NCBI GenBank assembly: GCA_945903615.1
Contig: CAMDOL010000041.1
Coordinates: 1 to 11,888, forward strand
Length of the DNA stretch: 11,888 bases
DNA from: Rickettsia typhi
GTDB taxonomy: Bacteria > Pseudomonadota > Alphaproteobacteria > Rickettsiales > UBA1997
Direction: 5' to 3'
Below are positions 1 to 7,575 of this stretch, piece after piece. The position numbers and the translations under genes are program-made. Below the pieces are notes generated by a model that was not told the DNA's origin, ran no database searches, and was given only the letters and a program-made list of their open reading frames with translations. Within the stretch, counting starts at the first letter, position 1, and every line of letters starts with the position of its first letter.

Positions 1-2
1 TT

Positions 3-743
3 ATTGCAGCGCTTTGTGGTTTTGATGTTATTGATTATGACGATAAAAACCAAAAACCGTTACTTTTAAAATTAGCCAATCAAGCGGTTAATCATTATCG
101 CAAAAAAGCAGAAGATGAAAACAATTTGGCTTCAATTGTTGAAAGTAATATTTACACAATTGCCGAAGATATTTATAAACAAATTTCGGAAAAATTAGAA
201 TTTAAATCACCTTCATATTTGGCGACAGAAATTGGCAAGCCAAAGCCGTTTTTGGAGCAGCATAATATCACCACAATTGCTGAAAATTGCGTTTCTTTGC
301 AATCGCAATTCGATAGTTTTAGCGCCAAATTTATTTACGAAAATTTTAAAAAAGCCTGTCACGAAAAATATCGCTTCGATTCTTCTGACGAAGTTAGATT
401 TGCCTATCTTTTAGAAAATGATAACGCGGTTAAATGCTGGCTGAAACCAGCTCATAAGCAGTTTGAAGGCTTATTTTACAAAAAAGAATCAGAAAATATT
501 CCATCTAATTACGAACCCGATTTTGTCGTTGAATTGGCAAATAAAATTATTTTGGTGGAAGTGAAACCAGAAAATGAAATGCGCGATTTAAATGTTTTAG
601 CAAAAAAACAAACGGCAGAAAAATTTTGCGAATTAATAAGTGAAAATATTGGCAAATTTGAAATTGCCAAACCTTGGCGTTACATTATTGTTGCAACTAA
701 CCGAATTAAAATTACTGCCACAATTGATGTTTTGTTGGGATAG
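3..743 (+). CDS. Type III restriction endonuclease subunit R, C-terminal part (5' end outside window)
   Basis: The reading frame is open from the window edge to a TAG at 741-743, so only the last 246 codons are present. The TTG at 126 is an internal codon and not the start. The C-terminal half carries a PD-(D/E)xK nuclease pattern: an acidic SSDE segment around 390-400, then PD (Asp codon 519-521), then EVK (Glu 558-560, Lys 564-566), which is D-x12-E-x-K. The phrases YEPDFV, NEM..LNVLAKK and KPWRYIIVA fit what I know of the C-termini of type III Res subunits, which cleave DNA after ATP-driven sliding together with a Mod methyltransferase. The helicase motifs and mod would lie upstream, outside the window. 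Family recognition is from memory, not from a search. The gene ends directly against a tgt remnant, which suggests acquired DNA. Confidence 0.8.
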   Translation: MAALCGFDVIDYDDKNQKPLLLKLANQAVNHYRKKAEDENNLASIVESNIYTIAEDIYKQISEKLEFKSPSYLATEIGKPKPFLEQHNITTIAENCVSLQSQFDSFSAKFIYENFKKACHEKYRFDSSDEVRFAYLLENDNAVKCWLKPAHKQFEGLFYKKESENIPSNYEPDFVVELANKIILVEVKPENEMRDLNVLAKKQTAEKFCELISENIGKFEIAKPWRYIIVATNRIKITATIDVLLG

Positions 744-868
744 ACACCTAAGGAACTGTGAAATATCTCCTCACCATAATGACCGAACACAATATTTTTT
801 ATTATCAAAATTTGATGCAAGAAATCAGAGAGGCAATTGAAGAGAAGAGGTTTGGTGAGCTTCAATAG
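742..868 (+). pseudogene. tgt: Decayed 3' end of tgt (queuine tRNA-ribosyltransferase)
   Basis: From 758 to the TAG at 866-868 one frame encodes 35 residues, including LLTIMTEHNIFYYQNLMQ and EIREAIEEKRFGELQ. This matches the usual Tgt C-terminal pattern (LLT-HN-FY-LM--IR-AI--G-F). In another frame, 742-765 encodes RHLRNCEI, resembling the segment just before it in Tgt (RHL---EIL). The similarity therefore continues through a frameshift near 766. An in-frame TAA at 749-751 blocks the main frame and no upstream start exists, so this cannot be a working gene. Tgt inserts queuine precursors into tRNA anticodons. The similarity begins at the stop codon of the restriction gene, consistent with foreign DNA having joined or displaced the tgt 3' end. 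The identification is from remembered family features. Confidence 0.6.
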
Positions 869-1207
869 CCTATTAGAAGACTTTAATCCTACCTTTTGGC
901 TTTTAATCTGCGTCGTTATTAAATTTTGTCTCGCCTTTGTATGTCAGTATTCAGGGCACCTTGAAAAAATTCTAATTTTTTCAAGGTGCCCTTAAGGATT
1001 GTTACAAAATATATCAAGGATCATACTATTAAGGAACCTCTGAACAACTAAATAGTCAATAGAACAAAATATTTTTGAGAATAAAATTAAGAAGAAAATC
1101 CGCCTGTATCATAAGATAAACTTGTGGTATAAATAGTTAAAACTTGAAAATAAAAACCAAATCGGCACAATTCCGTCTTTCATTTCTAAACTAAATCAAA
1201 CCTTTCA
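869..1207. other. Gene-free spacer between the tgt remnant and nuoG
   Basis: I find no supported ORF or tRNA-like fold here. It holds the perfect palindrome at 953-992. A segment at about 1065-1088 loosely resembles the interior of the palindromic elements at 7357 and 8611 (shared core tatttttgag). An AT-rich stretch before nuoG includes TATAAAT at 1128-1134 that could be a -10 box, but no good -35 box lies at the right distance. The promoter of nuoG probably lies here. Confidence 0.5.
953..992. repeat. Perfect 18-bp inverted repeat with 4-nt loop
   Basis: The arm agggcaccttgaaaaaat (953-970) is followed by the loop tcta and its exact reverse complement (975-992). The A6 and T6 runs lie next to the loop and not outside a GC stem, and no T-run follows. 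This is therefore not a standard intrinsic terminator. A half copy (agggcgccttgaaaaaatt) occurs at about 7532-7550, so it looks like a dispersed palindromic repeat. Confidence 0.85.
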
Positions 1208-3250
1208 ATGGCAGTCGTTACAATTAACAACAAAGAAATAACTGTGCCAGATGGCATCACACTTATTCAAGCCTGTGAGATGGCTGATGTAGAGATTCCG
1301 CGTTTTTGCTACCATGAAAGATTAGCAATTGCTGGAAATTGTCGGATGTGTTTAGTTGAAGTTGAGGGTGGAGCGCCAAAACCAGTTGCTTCTTGTGCCA
1401 CACCAGTTGTGGACGGAATGAAAGTCAAAACTGATAGCCCAATGGTTAAAAAAGCACGCGAAGGTGTGATGGAATTTTTACTCGCCAATCACCCTCTCGA
1501 TTGTCCAATTTGCGACCAAGCTGGCGAGTGCGATTTGCAGGATCAATCAATGGTTTATGGCAAAGCTGATAGTCGCTTCCACGAACATAAACGCGCGGTT
1601 AAAGATAAAAATTTAGGCCCGCTCGTTGCCACTGAAATGACTCGCTGCATTCACTGCACTCGTTGTGTGCGATTTATGACTGATGTTGCGGGCGTTGCTG
1701 AAATGGGTGCTGTTGGGCGCGGCGAAACTATGGAAATTACCAGCTATTTAGAAAAATCTCTAACTTCAGAATTATCTGGAAATATCATCGATCTTTGCCC
1801 TGTTGGGGCTCTCACTTCCAAACCATATGCTTTTAAAGCTCGTAGTTGGGAACTAAATAAAACCGAATCAATTGATGTGATGGATGCTGTTGGCAGCAAC
1901 ATTCGCCTTGATAGCCGTGGTTTAGAAGTGATGAGAATTTTGCCAAGATTAAATGAAGATATCAATGAAGAATGGATTTCTGACAAAACCCGTTTTTGTT
2001 ATGACGGATTAAAATATCAAAGACTCGATCAGGCTTATATTAAAGAACTAGGGAAATTCAAAGCTGTTTCATTAGATGAGGCTTATCAATTTATTGCCGA
2101 AAACTTAAAAGGCTTGCAAGGCAATCAAATCGCTGCTTTGTCTGGCAGACTTTCTGGAGTGGAAGAAATTACCGCACTCAAATTGTTGATGGAAAAATTA
2201 GGTTCAAACAATATTGATTGCCGTGAAATTGGCAGTAAAATCAATGCTTTTGATCCAGCATCTTATAGTTTTAACACCACAATTGCTGGTATAGAAAAAG
2301 CTGATTCTTGTTTAATAATTGGCACCAACCCAAGAAATGCTGCACCAATTATTAATGCGAGAATTAGAAAAAGATTTTTAACTGGAAAATTGAAAATCGC
2401 TACAATTGGCGTGAATGCTGATTTAACTTATAAATATCAAAATTTAGGCAATGAAGCAAAAATTCTTCAAGAAATTTTGGATGGAAAATCTGCTTATAAC
2501 CAGATTCTAGAAAAATCAGATTATCCAATGTTGATCATTGGCGAAGAAATACTAAATAGAGCTGATGGTGAAATAATTTTAAATTACGCTAAAAAAATCG
2601 CTGAAAAATATAAGATGATTAAAAACGATTGGAATGGATTTAATATGCTGCACAACAACGCTTCACTTAACGGTGCTTTGCTAGCTGGATTTGTGAGTTT
2701 GGATATTAATTCTGATATGATCTTGGAAAAAGCTCTTAAAGAAGAAATTAAAGCGGTTTATTTGCTTGGAGTTGATGATATTGATTTATCTAGATTAGAA
2801 AATTGCTTCGTAATTTATCAAGGTTCTCACGGTGAAAATGGCGTCGAATTTGCTGATGTCATTTTACCAAGCGCTGCTTATACCGAAAAGGAAGTAACAT
2901 TTGTCAACATTGAAAACAGACCACAATTGACTTCAAGAGCACTTTTTCCGCCTCGTTATGCAAAAGATGATTGGCAAATAATTGTGAATCTATCCAAAGC
3001 TCTAAACAAAGATTTGGGTTTAAAATCTATCAATTCAATAAGAGAAATTATGGTAAAAACTAATGCGGTTTTTGCTAATTACAATTCTCCGGCTAAGCAT
3101 AAATGGATTGATTCAAAGGCTAATTTTGGCGATTTAAATTCCGCTACAAGAATTGCTGCTAAAGATAGTGATTTTTATAACAGCAACATTATTGCCCGCT
3201 TGTCGAAAATCTTGAATAACTGCAAAAACGAGTTAGCAAAAACTAACTAA
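1208..3250 (+). CDS. nuoG: NADH-quinone oxidoreductase subunit G (complex I 75-kDa subunit)
   Basis: This is the peripheral-arm subunit that carries Fe-S clusters passing electrons from NADH towards quinone. The N-terminal 2Fe-2S ferredoxin domain shows Cys34, Cys45, Cys48 and Cys63. The NuoG-type 4Fe-4S ligands His95, Cys99, Cys102 and Cys108 follow. A second 4Fe-4S set is Cys147, Cys150, Cys153 and Cys197 (LCPVGAL). From about residue 220 onward comes the catalytically inert molybdopterin-oxidoreductase-like domain. At 680 residues it is of normal length. The ATG start is clear because the ferredoxin fold (AVVTINNKEITVPDG) begins at once, yet no Shine-Dalgarno motif precedes it. No other nuo gene is adjacent: a palindrome-containing spacer lies upstream and rpsP lies 123 bp downstream, so the complex I genes must be split in this genome. 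Confidence 0.97.
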   Translation: MAVVTINNKEITVPDGITLIQACEMADVEIPRFCYHERLAIAGNCRMCLVEVEGGAPKPVASCATPVVDGMKVKTDSPMVKKAREGVMEFLLANHPLDCPICDQAGECDLQDQSMVYGKADSRFHEHKRAVKDKNLGPLVATEMTRCIHCTRCVRFMTDVAGVAEMGAVGRGETMEITSYLEKSLTSELSGNIIDLCPVGALTSKPYAFKARSWELNKTESIDVMDAVGSNIRLDSRGLEVMRILPRLNEDINEEWISDKTRFCYDGLKYQRLDQAYIKELGKFKAVSLDEAYQFIAENLKGLQGNQIAALSGRLSGVEEITALKLLMEKLGSNNIDCREIGSKINAFDPASYSFNTTIAGIEKADSCLIIGTNPRNAAPIINARIRKRFLTGKLKIATIGVNADLTYKYQNLGNEAKILQEILDGKSAYNQILEKSDYPMLIIGEEILNRADGEIILNYAKKIAEKYKMIKNDWNGFNMLHNNASLNGALLAGFVSLDINSDMILEKALKEEIKAVYLLGVDDIDLSRLENCFVIYQGSHGENGVEFADVILPSAAYTEKEVTFVNIENRPQLTSRALFPPRYAKDDWQIIVNLSKALNKDLGLKSINSIREIMVKTNAVFANYNSPAKHKWIDSKANFGDLNSATRIAAKDSDFYNSNIIARLSKILNNCKNELAKTN

Positions 3251-3288
3251 ACCATTGATTTACTAACTAACTATTGGACAACTAAATA

Positions 3289-3316
3289 TTGCAAAATAAA
3301 AACAGCTGACTATTTT
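3289..3316 (+). promoter_or_regulatory. Possible promoter for rpsP
   Basis: TTGCAA (3289-3294), a 16-nt spacer and TATTTT (3311-3316) lie about 60 bp before the rpsP start in the 123-bp gap after nuoG. Such matches are common in AT-rich DNA, so this is weak. Confidence 0.2.
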
Positions 3317-3373
3317 ACTTGTTCTTTAAATTTTCCAACTAATCCATTTAATAGCCAATATATCCTAAAAAAT

Positions 3374-3823
3374 ATGAGTATCAAAATTCGCCTTTCTCGT
3401 GGCGGTAGAAAAAATCTTCCATTTTATAGCATCGTCGCTACTAACTCCACATCACCAAGAGACAGCAAGTTCCTTGAAAAACTTGGCACTTTCAACCCTC
3501 TTTTAAAAGGTGATTCTGCAACAAGAGTAGTGTTGAACAAAGAAAGAGTTGAGTATTGGCTTTCTGTAGGAGCACAACCATCCGAACGCGTTGCTATTTT
3601 CTTGATCAATCTAGGTGTTAAAGGTGCTGAAAAATACAAGCCAACTTTCACTCCAAAAGCAAAAGGCACTGGCGCCAAGAAAAAAGCTCTAGAAATTATT
3701 GCCAAAGCTAAAGAAGCTGAAGCTGCAAAAGCTAAAAAAGAAGCCGAAGAATCTGCCGCTAGAGTTGCAGCCGCAGAAGCTGCAAATACTGAAGCTGCAA
3801 ATACTGAAGAGGCAGCTGCATAA
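3374..3823 (+). CDS. rpsP: 30S ribosomal protein S16 with an Ala/Lys/Glu-rich tail
   Basis: S16 binds 16S rRNA and helps assemble the 30S body. The conserved core fills roughly residues 1-85: [20 protein letters not shown], then [17 protein letters not shown] and the [13 protein letters not shown] segment. The protein has 149 residues, against about 80-90 for a minimal S16. The extra C-terminal part (about 100-149) is a low-complexity, probably helical tail of Ala, Lys and Glu ending in acidic residues. It contains an exact 15-bp in-frame tandem duplication (3779-3793 and 3794-3808) encoding AANTE twice. Extended S16 tails occur in other alphaproteobacteria. The usual partners rimM, trmD and rplS are not adjacent. 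No Shine-Dalgarno motif precedes the ATG. Confidence 0.97.
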   Translation: MSIKIRLSRGGRKNLPFYSIVATNSTSPRDSKFLEKLGTFNPLLKGDSATRVVLNKERVEYWLSVGAQPSERVAIFLINLGVKGAEKYKPTFTPKAKGTGAKKKALEIIAKAKEAEAAKAKKEAEESAARVAAAEAANTEAANTEEAAA

Positions 3824-3837
3824 CTTAGTAGTAAGTA

Positions 3838-3872
3838 GTAAGTGGTAAGCAAACTTCTGACTTACCGCTTAC
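3838..3872. repeat. Inverted repeat between rpsP and waaA
   Basis: Arms gtaagtggtaag (3838-3849) and cttaccgcttac (3861-3872) form 12 pairs including one G-U, with an 11-nt loop. Further gtaagt/acttac pieces flank it, so a longer imperfect hairpin is possible. No T-run follows, so a terminator is not clearly supported. It lies within the GTG-initiated extension upstream of waaA, which argues against that earlier start. Confidence 0.55.
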
Positions 3873-3895
3873 AAATTACAACTTACAACCCGACT

Positions 3896-5173
3896 ATGAT
3901 ATTTCTATATCAATTCCTCTCCATTGTCCTATCTCCTCTTATCAATCTTTATCTCGCTTTTAGAAAATTAAAAAAAAAGGAGGATATTTTTCGTTTTCCT
4001 GAGCGTTTTGGCTATAGCAATACCAATCGACCAAACGGCTTTTTAATTTGGCTACATTCAGCCAGTGTTGGTGAATCTAAATCAGCTTTGACTTTGGTAG
4101 AGGCACTTTTAGAAAAATATCCTCTGATCAATGTTATCATTACCTCTGGCACCATAACTTCCGCCGCAGAAATTGCTAAAAATTTGCCCCAAAGAACTAT
4201 TCATCAATACATTCCTGTGGATAAATTTTTTTCGGTTAAAAGATTTTTAAAACATTGGCAGCCAAATTTAGCAATGTTTATTGAGTCAGAATTGTGGCCA
4301 AATTTGGTGGTGCAAACTAAAAAATCTGGCTGTCCATTGGTTTTGGTGAATGGCAGAATTTCGGATCGATCTTTTAAACGCTGGAAAATTCTTCATAAAT
4401 TTGGATTTAATTTACTCAAAAACTTTTCAATATGTTTTGCCCAAAGCCAAATTGATCAACAAAAATTTATTGGGCTTGGAATCAAAAATGTCCATTTTAT
4501 TGGAAATCTCAAAGCCTCGTCTTTATTGCTTAAAATTGACCAAGAGCAGCTAGAAAAATTACAACAACAAATTGGCACTAGAAAATTCTGGCTAGCGGCA
4601 AGCACTCATAAAAACGAAGAAGAAATCATTATTCGCACCCATCAAAAACTCAAAGAATATTTCCCAGACTTATTAAGCATAATTGCTCCACGACATCCCA
4701 ATCGATTGGAAGAAATCGTCAAACTGATTCCCAAAAATCTAAAAACTGCCATTCGCAGCCAAAATCAATCAATCAATAATTGTGAAATTTATTTGGCAGA
4801 TACTTTGGGTGAGCTTGGAACTTTTTATTCTTTAAGCAAAATTTCATTAATCGGCGGATCAATGGTTGAGAATATTGGCGGGCATAATCCTTTTGAAGCC
4901 CTACAACTTGGATCGGTTATTTTATCAGGAATTTATGTCAAAAATTTCCAAGAAGTTTATCAGGATTTAAAAAATTCTGGTTCGTGCGTTATGGTGAAAA
5001 ATGAAGCGGAATTATTGTTTTATTTACTCAAAATGATGAAAGATAAAAATTATTATGCATCTCTAAAGGAAAATATCACCAATCAACAAAGCAATAACCA
5101 AGAGGTTGCGCATAGTATTTTAAAAATAATTTCCGATCGAGTTGATATAATGCCAAGCACTATCTTTAATTGA
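3896..5173 (+). CDS. waaA: 3-deoxy-D-manno-octulosonic acid (Kdo) transferase
   Basis: WaaA moves Kdo from CMP-Kdo to the lipid A precursor at the inner membrane, starting the LPS core. The N-terminus has one hydrophobic anchor (residues 1-22) followed by the basic patch RKLKKK. The N-terminal domain contains LHSASVGES, with Glu60 at the position of the catalytic base of the family. Next come SELWPN and GRIS, and in the C-terminal GT-B half GGSMVENIGGHNPFEA, which binds the nucleotide sugar. I chose the ATG at 3896: it gives 425 residues, the usual length, and places the membrane anchor at the start. The frame is open back to a GTG at 3842, but those 18 codons fall in a palindromic spacer and add no family sequence. 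It sits 72 bp after rpsP. Its presence implies a Kdo-bearing LPS. Confidence 0.95.
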   Translation: MIFLYQFLSIVLSPLINLYLAFRKLKKKEDIFRFPERFGYSNTNRPNGFLIWLHSASVGESKSALTLVEALLEKYPLINVIITSGTITSAAEIAKNLPQRTIHQYIPVDKFFSVKRFLKHWQPNLAMFIESELWPNLVVQTKKSGCPLVLVNGRISDRSFKRWKILHKFGFNLLKNFSICFAQSQIDQQKFIGLGIKNVHFIGNLKASSLLLKIDQEQLEKLQQQIGTRKFWLAASTHKNEEEIIIRTHQKLKEYFPDLLSIIAPRHPNRLEEIVKLIPKNLKTAIRSQNQSINNCEIYLADTLGELGTFYSLSKISLIGGSMVENIGGHNPFEALQLGSVILSGIYVKNFQEVYQDLKNSGSCVMVKNEAELLFYLLKMMKDKNYYASLKENITNQQSNNQEVAHSILKIISDRVDIMPSTIFN

Positions 5174-5254
5174 ACTTTTAGGAAAAATATTTTGTTTGAG
5201 TTTAGTTAGTAATTTAATAACCTATTTCCTTGATCAATAAAAATTAGTTTAATT

Positions 5255-6478
5255 ATGAAAAAAATATTAGTAAAAAATCCAGTCGTAGAGCTTGATGGCG
5301 ATGAAATGACCAGAGTAATTTGGAAGTTTATTAAGGAAAAATTAATCACTCCTTATTTAGATTTGGATATTAAATATTTTGATTTGGGCGTGCAAAATCG
5401 AGATTTCACTAATGACCAAATTACTATTGATGCCGCAAATGCCATTAAACAATATGGGGTTGGCATTAAATGTGCTACAATCACACCAGACGAGGCGCGT
5501 CAAAAAGAATTTAATTTGAAGGAAATTTGGAAATCACCAAATGGAACGATTAGAAATATTTTAGATGGAACGGTTTTTCGTGAGCCAATTGTTTGTAGTA
5601 ATGTGCCCAGAATCGTTTCCAACTGGACTTCGCCGATTATTGTTGGTCGTCATGCATTTGGTGATCAGTATAAAGCTACAGATTTTATAGTTCCCGGTGC
5701 TGGCAAATTGACAATAAAATTTGCGGGTGTTGATGGAAAAATAATTGAGCGTGAAGTCTTCGAGTTTAAGAGTTCAGGAGTTGCGATGGCAATGTATAAT
5801 GTTGATGAATCAATTCGCGGTTTTGCTAATTCTTGCTTCAACGTTGCGTTGCAAAAAGGTTGGCCGCTTTATTTATCGACTAAAAATACCATCTTAAAAA
5901 AATATGATAATCGCTTTAAAGAAATTTTTGCCGAGATTTATGAAGCTCAGTTTAAAGATAAATTTGCTGCTAAAAAAATTGTCTACGAACACCGCTTAAT
6001 TGACGATATGGTTGCCTCCGCACTAAAATGGAGTGGCAGTTTTGTCTGGGCTTGCAAAAATTATGATGGCGATGTGCAGTCGGATTCAGTGGCGCAAGGC
6101 TTTGGATCATTGGGCTTGATGACCTCAGTTCTAATTACTCCCGATGGAGAAATTATGGAAGCCGAAGCTGCACACGGAACAGTGACTCGTCATTTTCGCG
6201 ATCATCAGCAAGGCAAACCAACCTCTACCAACCCAATTGCATCAATCTTCGCTTGGACTCGCGGTTTAGAATTTCGTGGTAAAAAAGACGACAATCAAGA
6301 TCTAATAAGTTTTTGTCACACTTTAGAAAAAGTTTGCTTGGAAACTGTTGAAAGCGGCAAAATGACTAAGGATTTAGCAGTTTGTATTTATGGCAATAAA
6401 GTTGAACACGGCAAACATTATCTTTATACCGAAGAATTTTTGGATGCGATTGATCAGAATTTGCAGAAGAAATTTTAA
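5255..6478 (+). CDS. icd: NADP-dependent isocitrate dehydrogenase, eukaryote-like subfamily
   Basis: It catalyses oxidative decarboxylation of isocitrate to 2-oxoglutarate in the TCA cycle, yielding NADPH. The sequence is strikingly close to the mitochondrial/cytosolic IDH1-IDH2 subfamily. Substrate residues Ser94, Arg100, Arg109, Arg132 and Tyr139 fall at the same numbers as in human IDH1 ([25 protein letters not shown]). Further hallmarks are [41 protein letters not shown] (metal-binding aspartates), [12 protein letters not shown] and [16 protein letters not shown]. The length of 407 residues is typical. The ATG is fixed by the immediate start of the conserved [14 protein letters not shown] block, and no Shine-Dalgarno motif is visible. 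Its stop overlaps the stop of the convergent ligase gene by 2 bp, leaving no room for a separate terminator. Confidence 0.97.
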   Translation: MKKILVKNPVVELDGDEMTRVIWKFIKEKLITPYLDLDIKYFDLGVQNRDFTNDQITIDAANAIKQYGVGIKCATITPDEARQKEFNLKEIWKSPNGTIRNILDGTVFREPIVCSNVPRIVSNWTSPIIVGRHAFGDQYKATDFIVPGAGKLTIKFAGVDGKIIEREVFEFKSSGVAMAMYNVDESIRGFANSCFNVALQKGWPLYLSTKNTILKKYDNRFKEIFAEIYEAQFKDKFAAKKIVYEHRLIDDMVASALKWSGSFVWACKNYDGDVQSDSVAQGFGSLGLMTSVLITPDGEIMEAEAAHGTVTRHFRDHQQGKPTSTNPIASIFAWTRGLEFRGKKDDNQDLISFCHTLEKVCLETVESGKMTKDLAVCIYGNKVEHGKHYLYTEEFLDAIDQNLQKKF

Positions 6479-7323
6479 CGGTACACAAAATTATAATCCG
6501 CGCGTATCATCAAAAAACTGGCGAAGCGAGGTTTGTTATCTTTGGTTTTTCCATAATATTTATAAGTGATGATTGAACCAATCGCTGGCGGGTTTTTTCT
6601 GGTTGAATCGCTAAAGCCGCTACCAATTTTGAATTTGATTCCTTCTTCATTTTCAACCAAAATTGCACCCATCATTCCTTGAAATTTTTTTTTGCCAGAA
6701 ATGATTTTTAAAACTCTGGCTTCGGCATCGAGATAAGTTTTTAGCTTTAGCAGATCATCATTACGAGTGTTTTTATATAAGGCATCTTTGCGATGCAAAA
6801 CCAAACCCTCACCCCCGTTTTTTGTAACTTCATTCAAACTTTTCATCAAAGTTTTTTGATCAGAAATTGTAGATTGTTCAATCACTTTTAAATAAGTTGA
6901 GTGAGATTTGACAACTAAATCTTGCATTGATTGCAATCTTTCTTTGAAAGTGCCTTGGTGCTTTGGCATATCAAAAAGCATTAAATGAATTTTTTGCCAG
7001 CCCATATCATCATCAGAATCGTTGCGTATAATTGCTAAAGTCTCCTCAAACTTACCACGATCAATCCACAATTCACCTTCAAAAACTTCACTGGGAAAAT
7101 CCTTAGTGAACCATTCTGGAGCATTATAAATATTTCCTTCCTTAGAAATTAAATTTTTTCCATCCCAATATCCACGCAGCCCGTCGAGTTTTTCGCTGAC
7201 AAAATAATTGTCCAAATCAATATCGGGGTGATAAATATTTGCCAGTTGAATTGGTGGCGGGCTAGCAATGACAAAGCTTGGGTTAAGTGCGATGAGAAAA
7301 AAAATTAGTTTGAGTTTTGACAT
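6475..7323 (-). CDS. Exported ATP-dependent DNA ligase (LigE-like)
   Basis: This is a minimal ATP-dependent nick-sealing enzyme of 282 residues. Motif I is SEKLDGLRG, with Lys45 as the adenylated nucleophile. Motif III is around FEGELW (Glu84), motif IV is GGEGLVLH (Glu172) and motif V is LKLK (Lys193, Lys195). The C-terminal part from about 200 ([18 protein letters not shown], then the GSGFSD region) is the OB-fold domain. The N-terminus is a clear signal peptide: basic start (SKLK), hydrophobic core (LIFFLIAL), possible cleavage after VIA at residue 20. The mature enzyme should therefore act in the periplasm, as proposed for LigE ligases linked to DNA uptake. No large inserts or helicase domains are present. 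It is leftward, convergent with icd; palindromic element A lies upstream of its start. The routine replication ligase would be a separate NAD-dependent LigA. Confidence 0.9.
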   Translation of the reverse strand: MSKLKLIFFLIALNPSFVIASPPPIQLANIYHPDIDLDNYFVSEKLDGLRGYWDGKNLISKEGNIYNAPEWFTKDFPSEVFEGELWIDRGKFEETLAIIRNDSDDDMGWQKIHLMLFDMPKHQGTFKERLQSMQDLVVKSHSTYLKVIEQSTISDQKTLMKSLNEVTKNGGEGLVLHRKDALYKNTRNDDLLKLKTYLDAEARVLKIISGKKKFQGMMGAILVENEEGIKFKIGSGFSDSTRKNPPAIGSIITYKYYGKTKDNKPRFASFLMIRADYNFVYR

Positions 7324-7356
7324 TGTGGTTTGTAAGGATTGGTATGAATTTGTTTT

Positions 7357-7517
7357 ATACCAAATCCCATCTTAAATTCGTCATTTAAGCAAAGTATTTT
7401 TGAGGAAAAATTGCGACGAAGAATGCAAGAAGCAGTAGGCTCTGCCTCTAAATTCTTCAAGCAAATTATGAGTAAAAAGACGAAGCTTAAAGACGAATTT
7501 AAGATGGGATTTGGTAT
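7357..7517. repeat. Palindromic element, copy A (161 bp)
   Basis: The terminal arms ataccaaatcccatcttaaa... (7357-7382) and ...gggatttggtat (7494-7517) are reverse complements for about 24 bp, and pairing continues inward (tttaagc/gcttaaa) after a 1-nt bulge. The centre (7418-7458) folds as a second hairpin: gaagaat/attcttc outside an imperfect agaagcag/ctgcctct stem with loop taggct. It lies in the spacer between the divergent upstream side of the ligase gene and the 3' end of rlmH. It is homologous to copy B at 8611-8822. I see no transposase and no clear target duplication. By design it resembles palindromic elements or MITEs. Confidence 0.9.
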
Positions 7518-7575
7518 CAGAACCTATCTTGAGGGCGCCTTGAAAAAATTAGGGAAAAAGCTTTATATTCGGTGA
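7468..7575 (+). other. Short ORF (35 codons) started by palindromic element A
   Basis: ATG at 7468 inside element A begins MSKKTKLKDEFKMGFGI, continues through a half copy of the other palindrome family (about 7532-7550) and stops with TGA at 7573-7575, overlapping the antisense end of rlmH. The first 12 residues equal those of the ELM1-family protein at 8773, because both starts come from the same repeat. The rest shows no recognisable family. It is probably not a functional gene. Confidence 0.35.
7532..7550 (+). repeat. Half copy of the 953-992 palindrome
   Basis: agggcgccttgaaaaaatt matches the left arm of the 953-992 palindrome with one difference (g for a). The matching right arm is absent. 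It lies 15 bp beyond element A, next to the rlmH stop. Confidence 0.6.

Noticed and set aside
680-865. 61-codon minus-strand ORF and 66-codon plus-strand ORF (640-840) near the tgt remnant
   Set aside because: Neither matches a family, whereas a third frame here reads as the Tgt C-terminus. Only the RHLRNCEI part of the plus frame was used, as evidence of a frameshift.
869-952. Possible tRNA or small RNA before the 953 palindrome
   Set aside because: I could not form a cloverleaf or find T-loop (GGTTCRA) sequence on either strand.
953-992. Intrinsic terminator reading of the palindrome
   Set aside because: The T-run is inside the stem next to the loop and the downstream side is ttaaggatt, so the GC-stem plus U-tract order is absent.
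3424-3852. 142-codon minus-strand ORF opposite rpsP
   Set aside because: It is a shadow of the Ala-rich S16 reading frame; its Ala/Ser runs are the complement of the GCT/GCA-rich tail.
3842-3895. GTG-initiated 18-residue extension of waaA
   Set aside because: The added codons fall in the inverted repeat after rpsP and precede the natural membrane-anchor start at 3896, which gives the usual family length.
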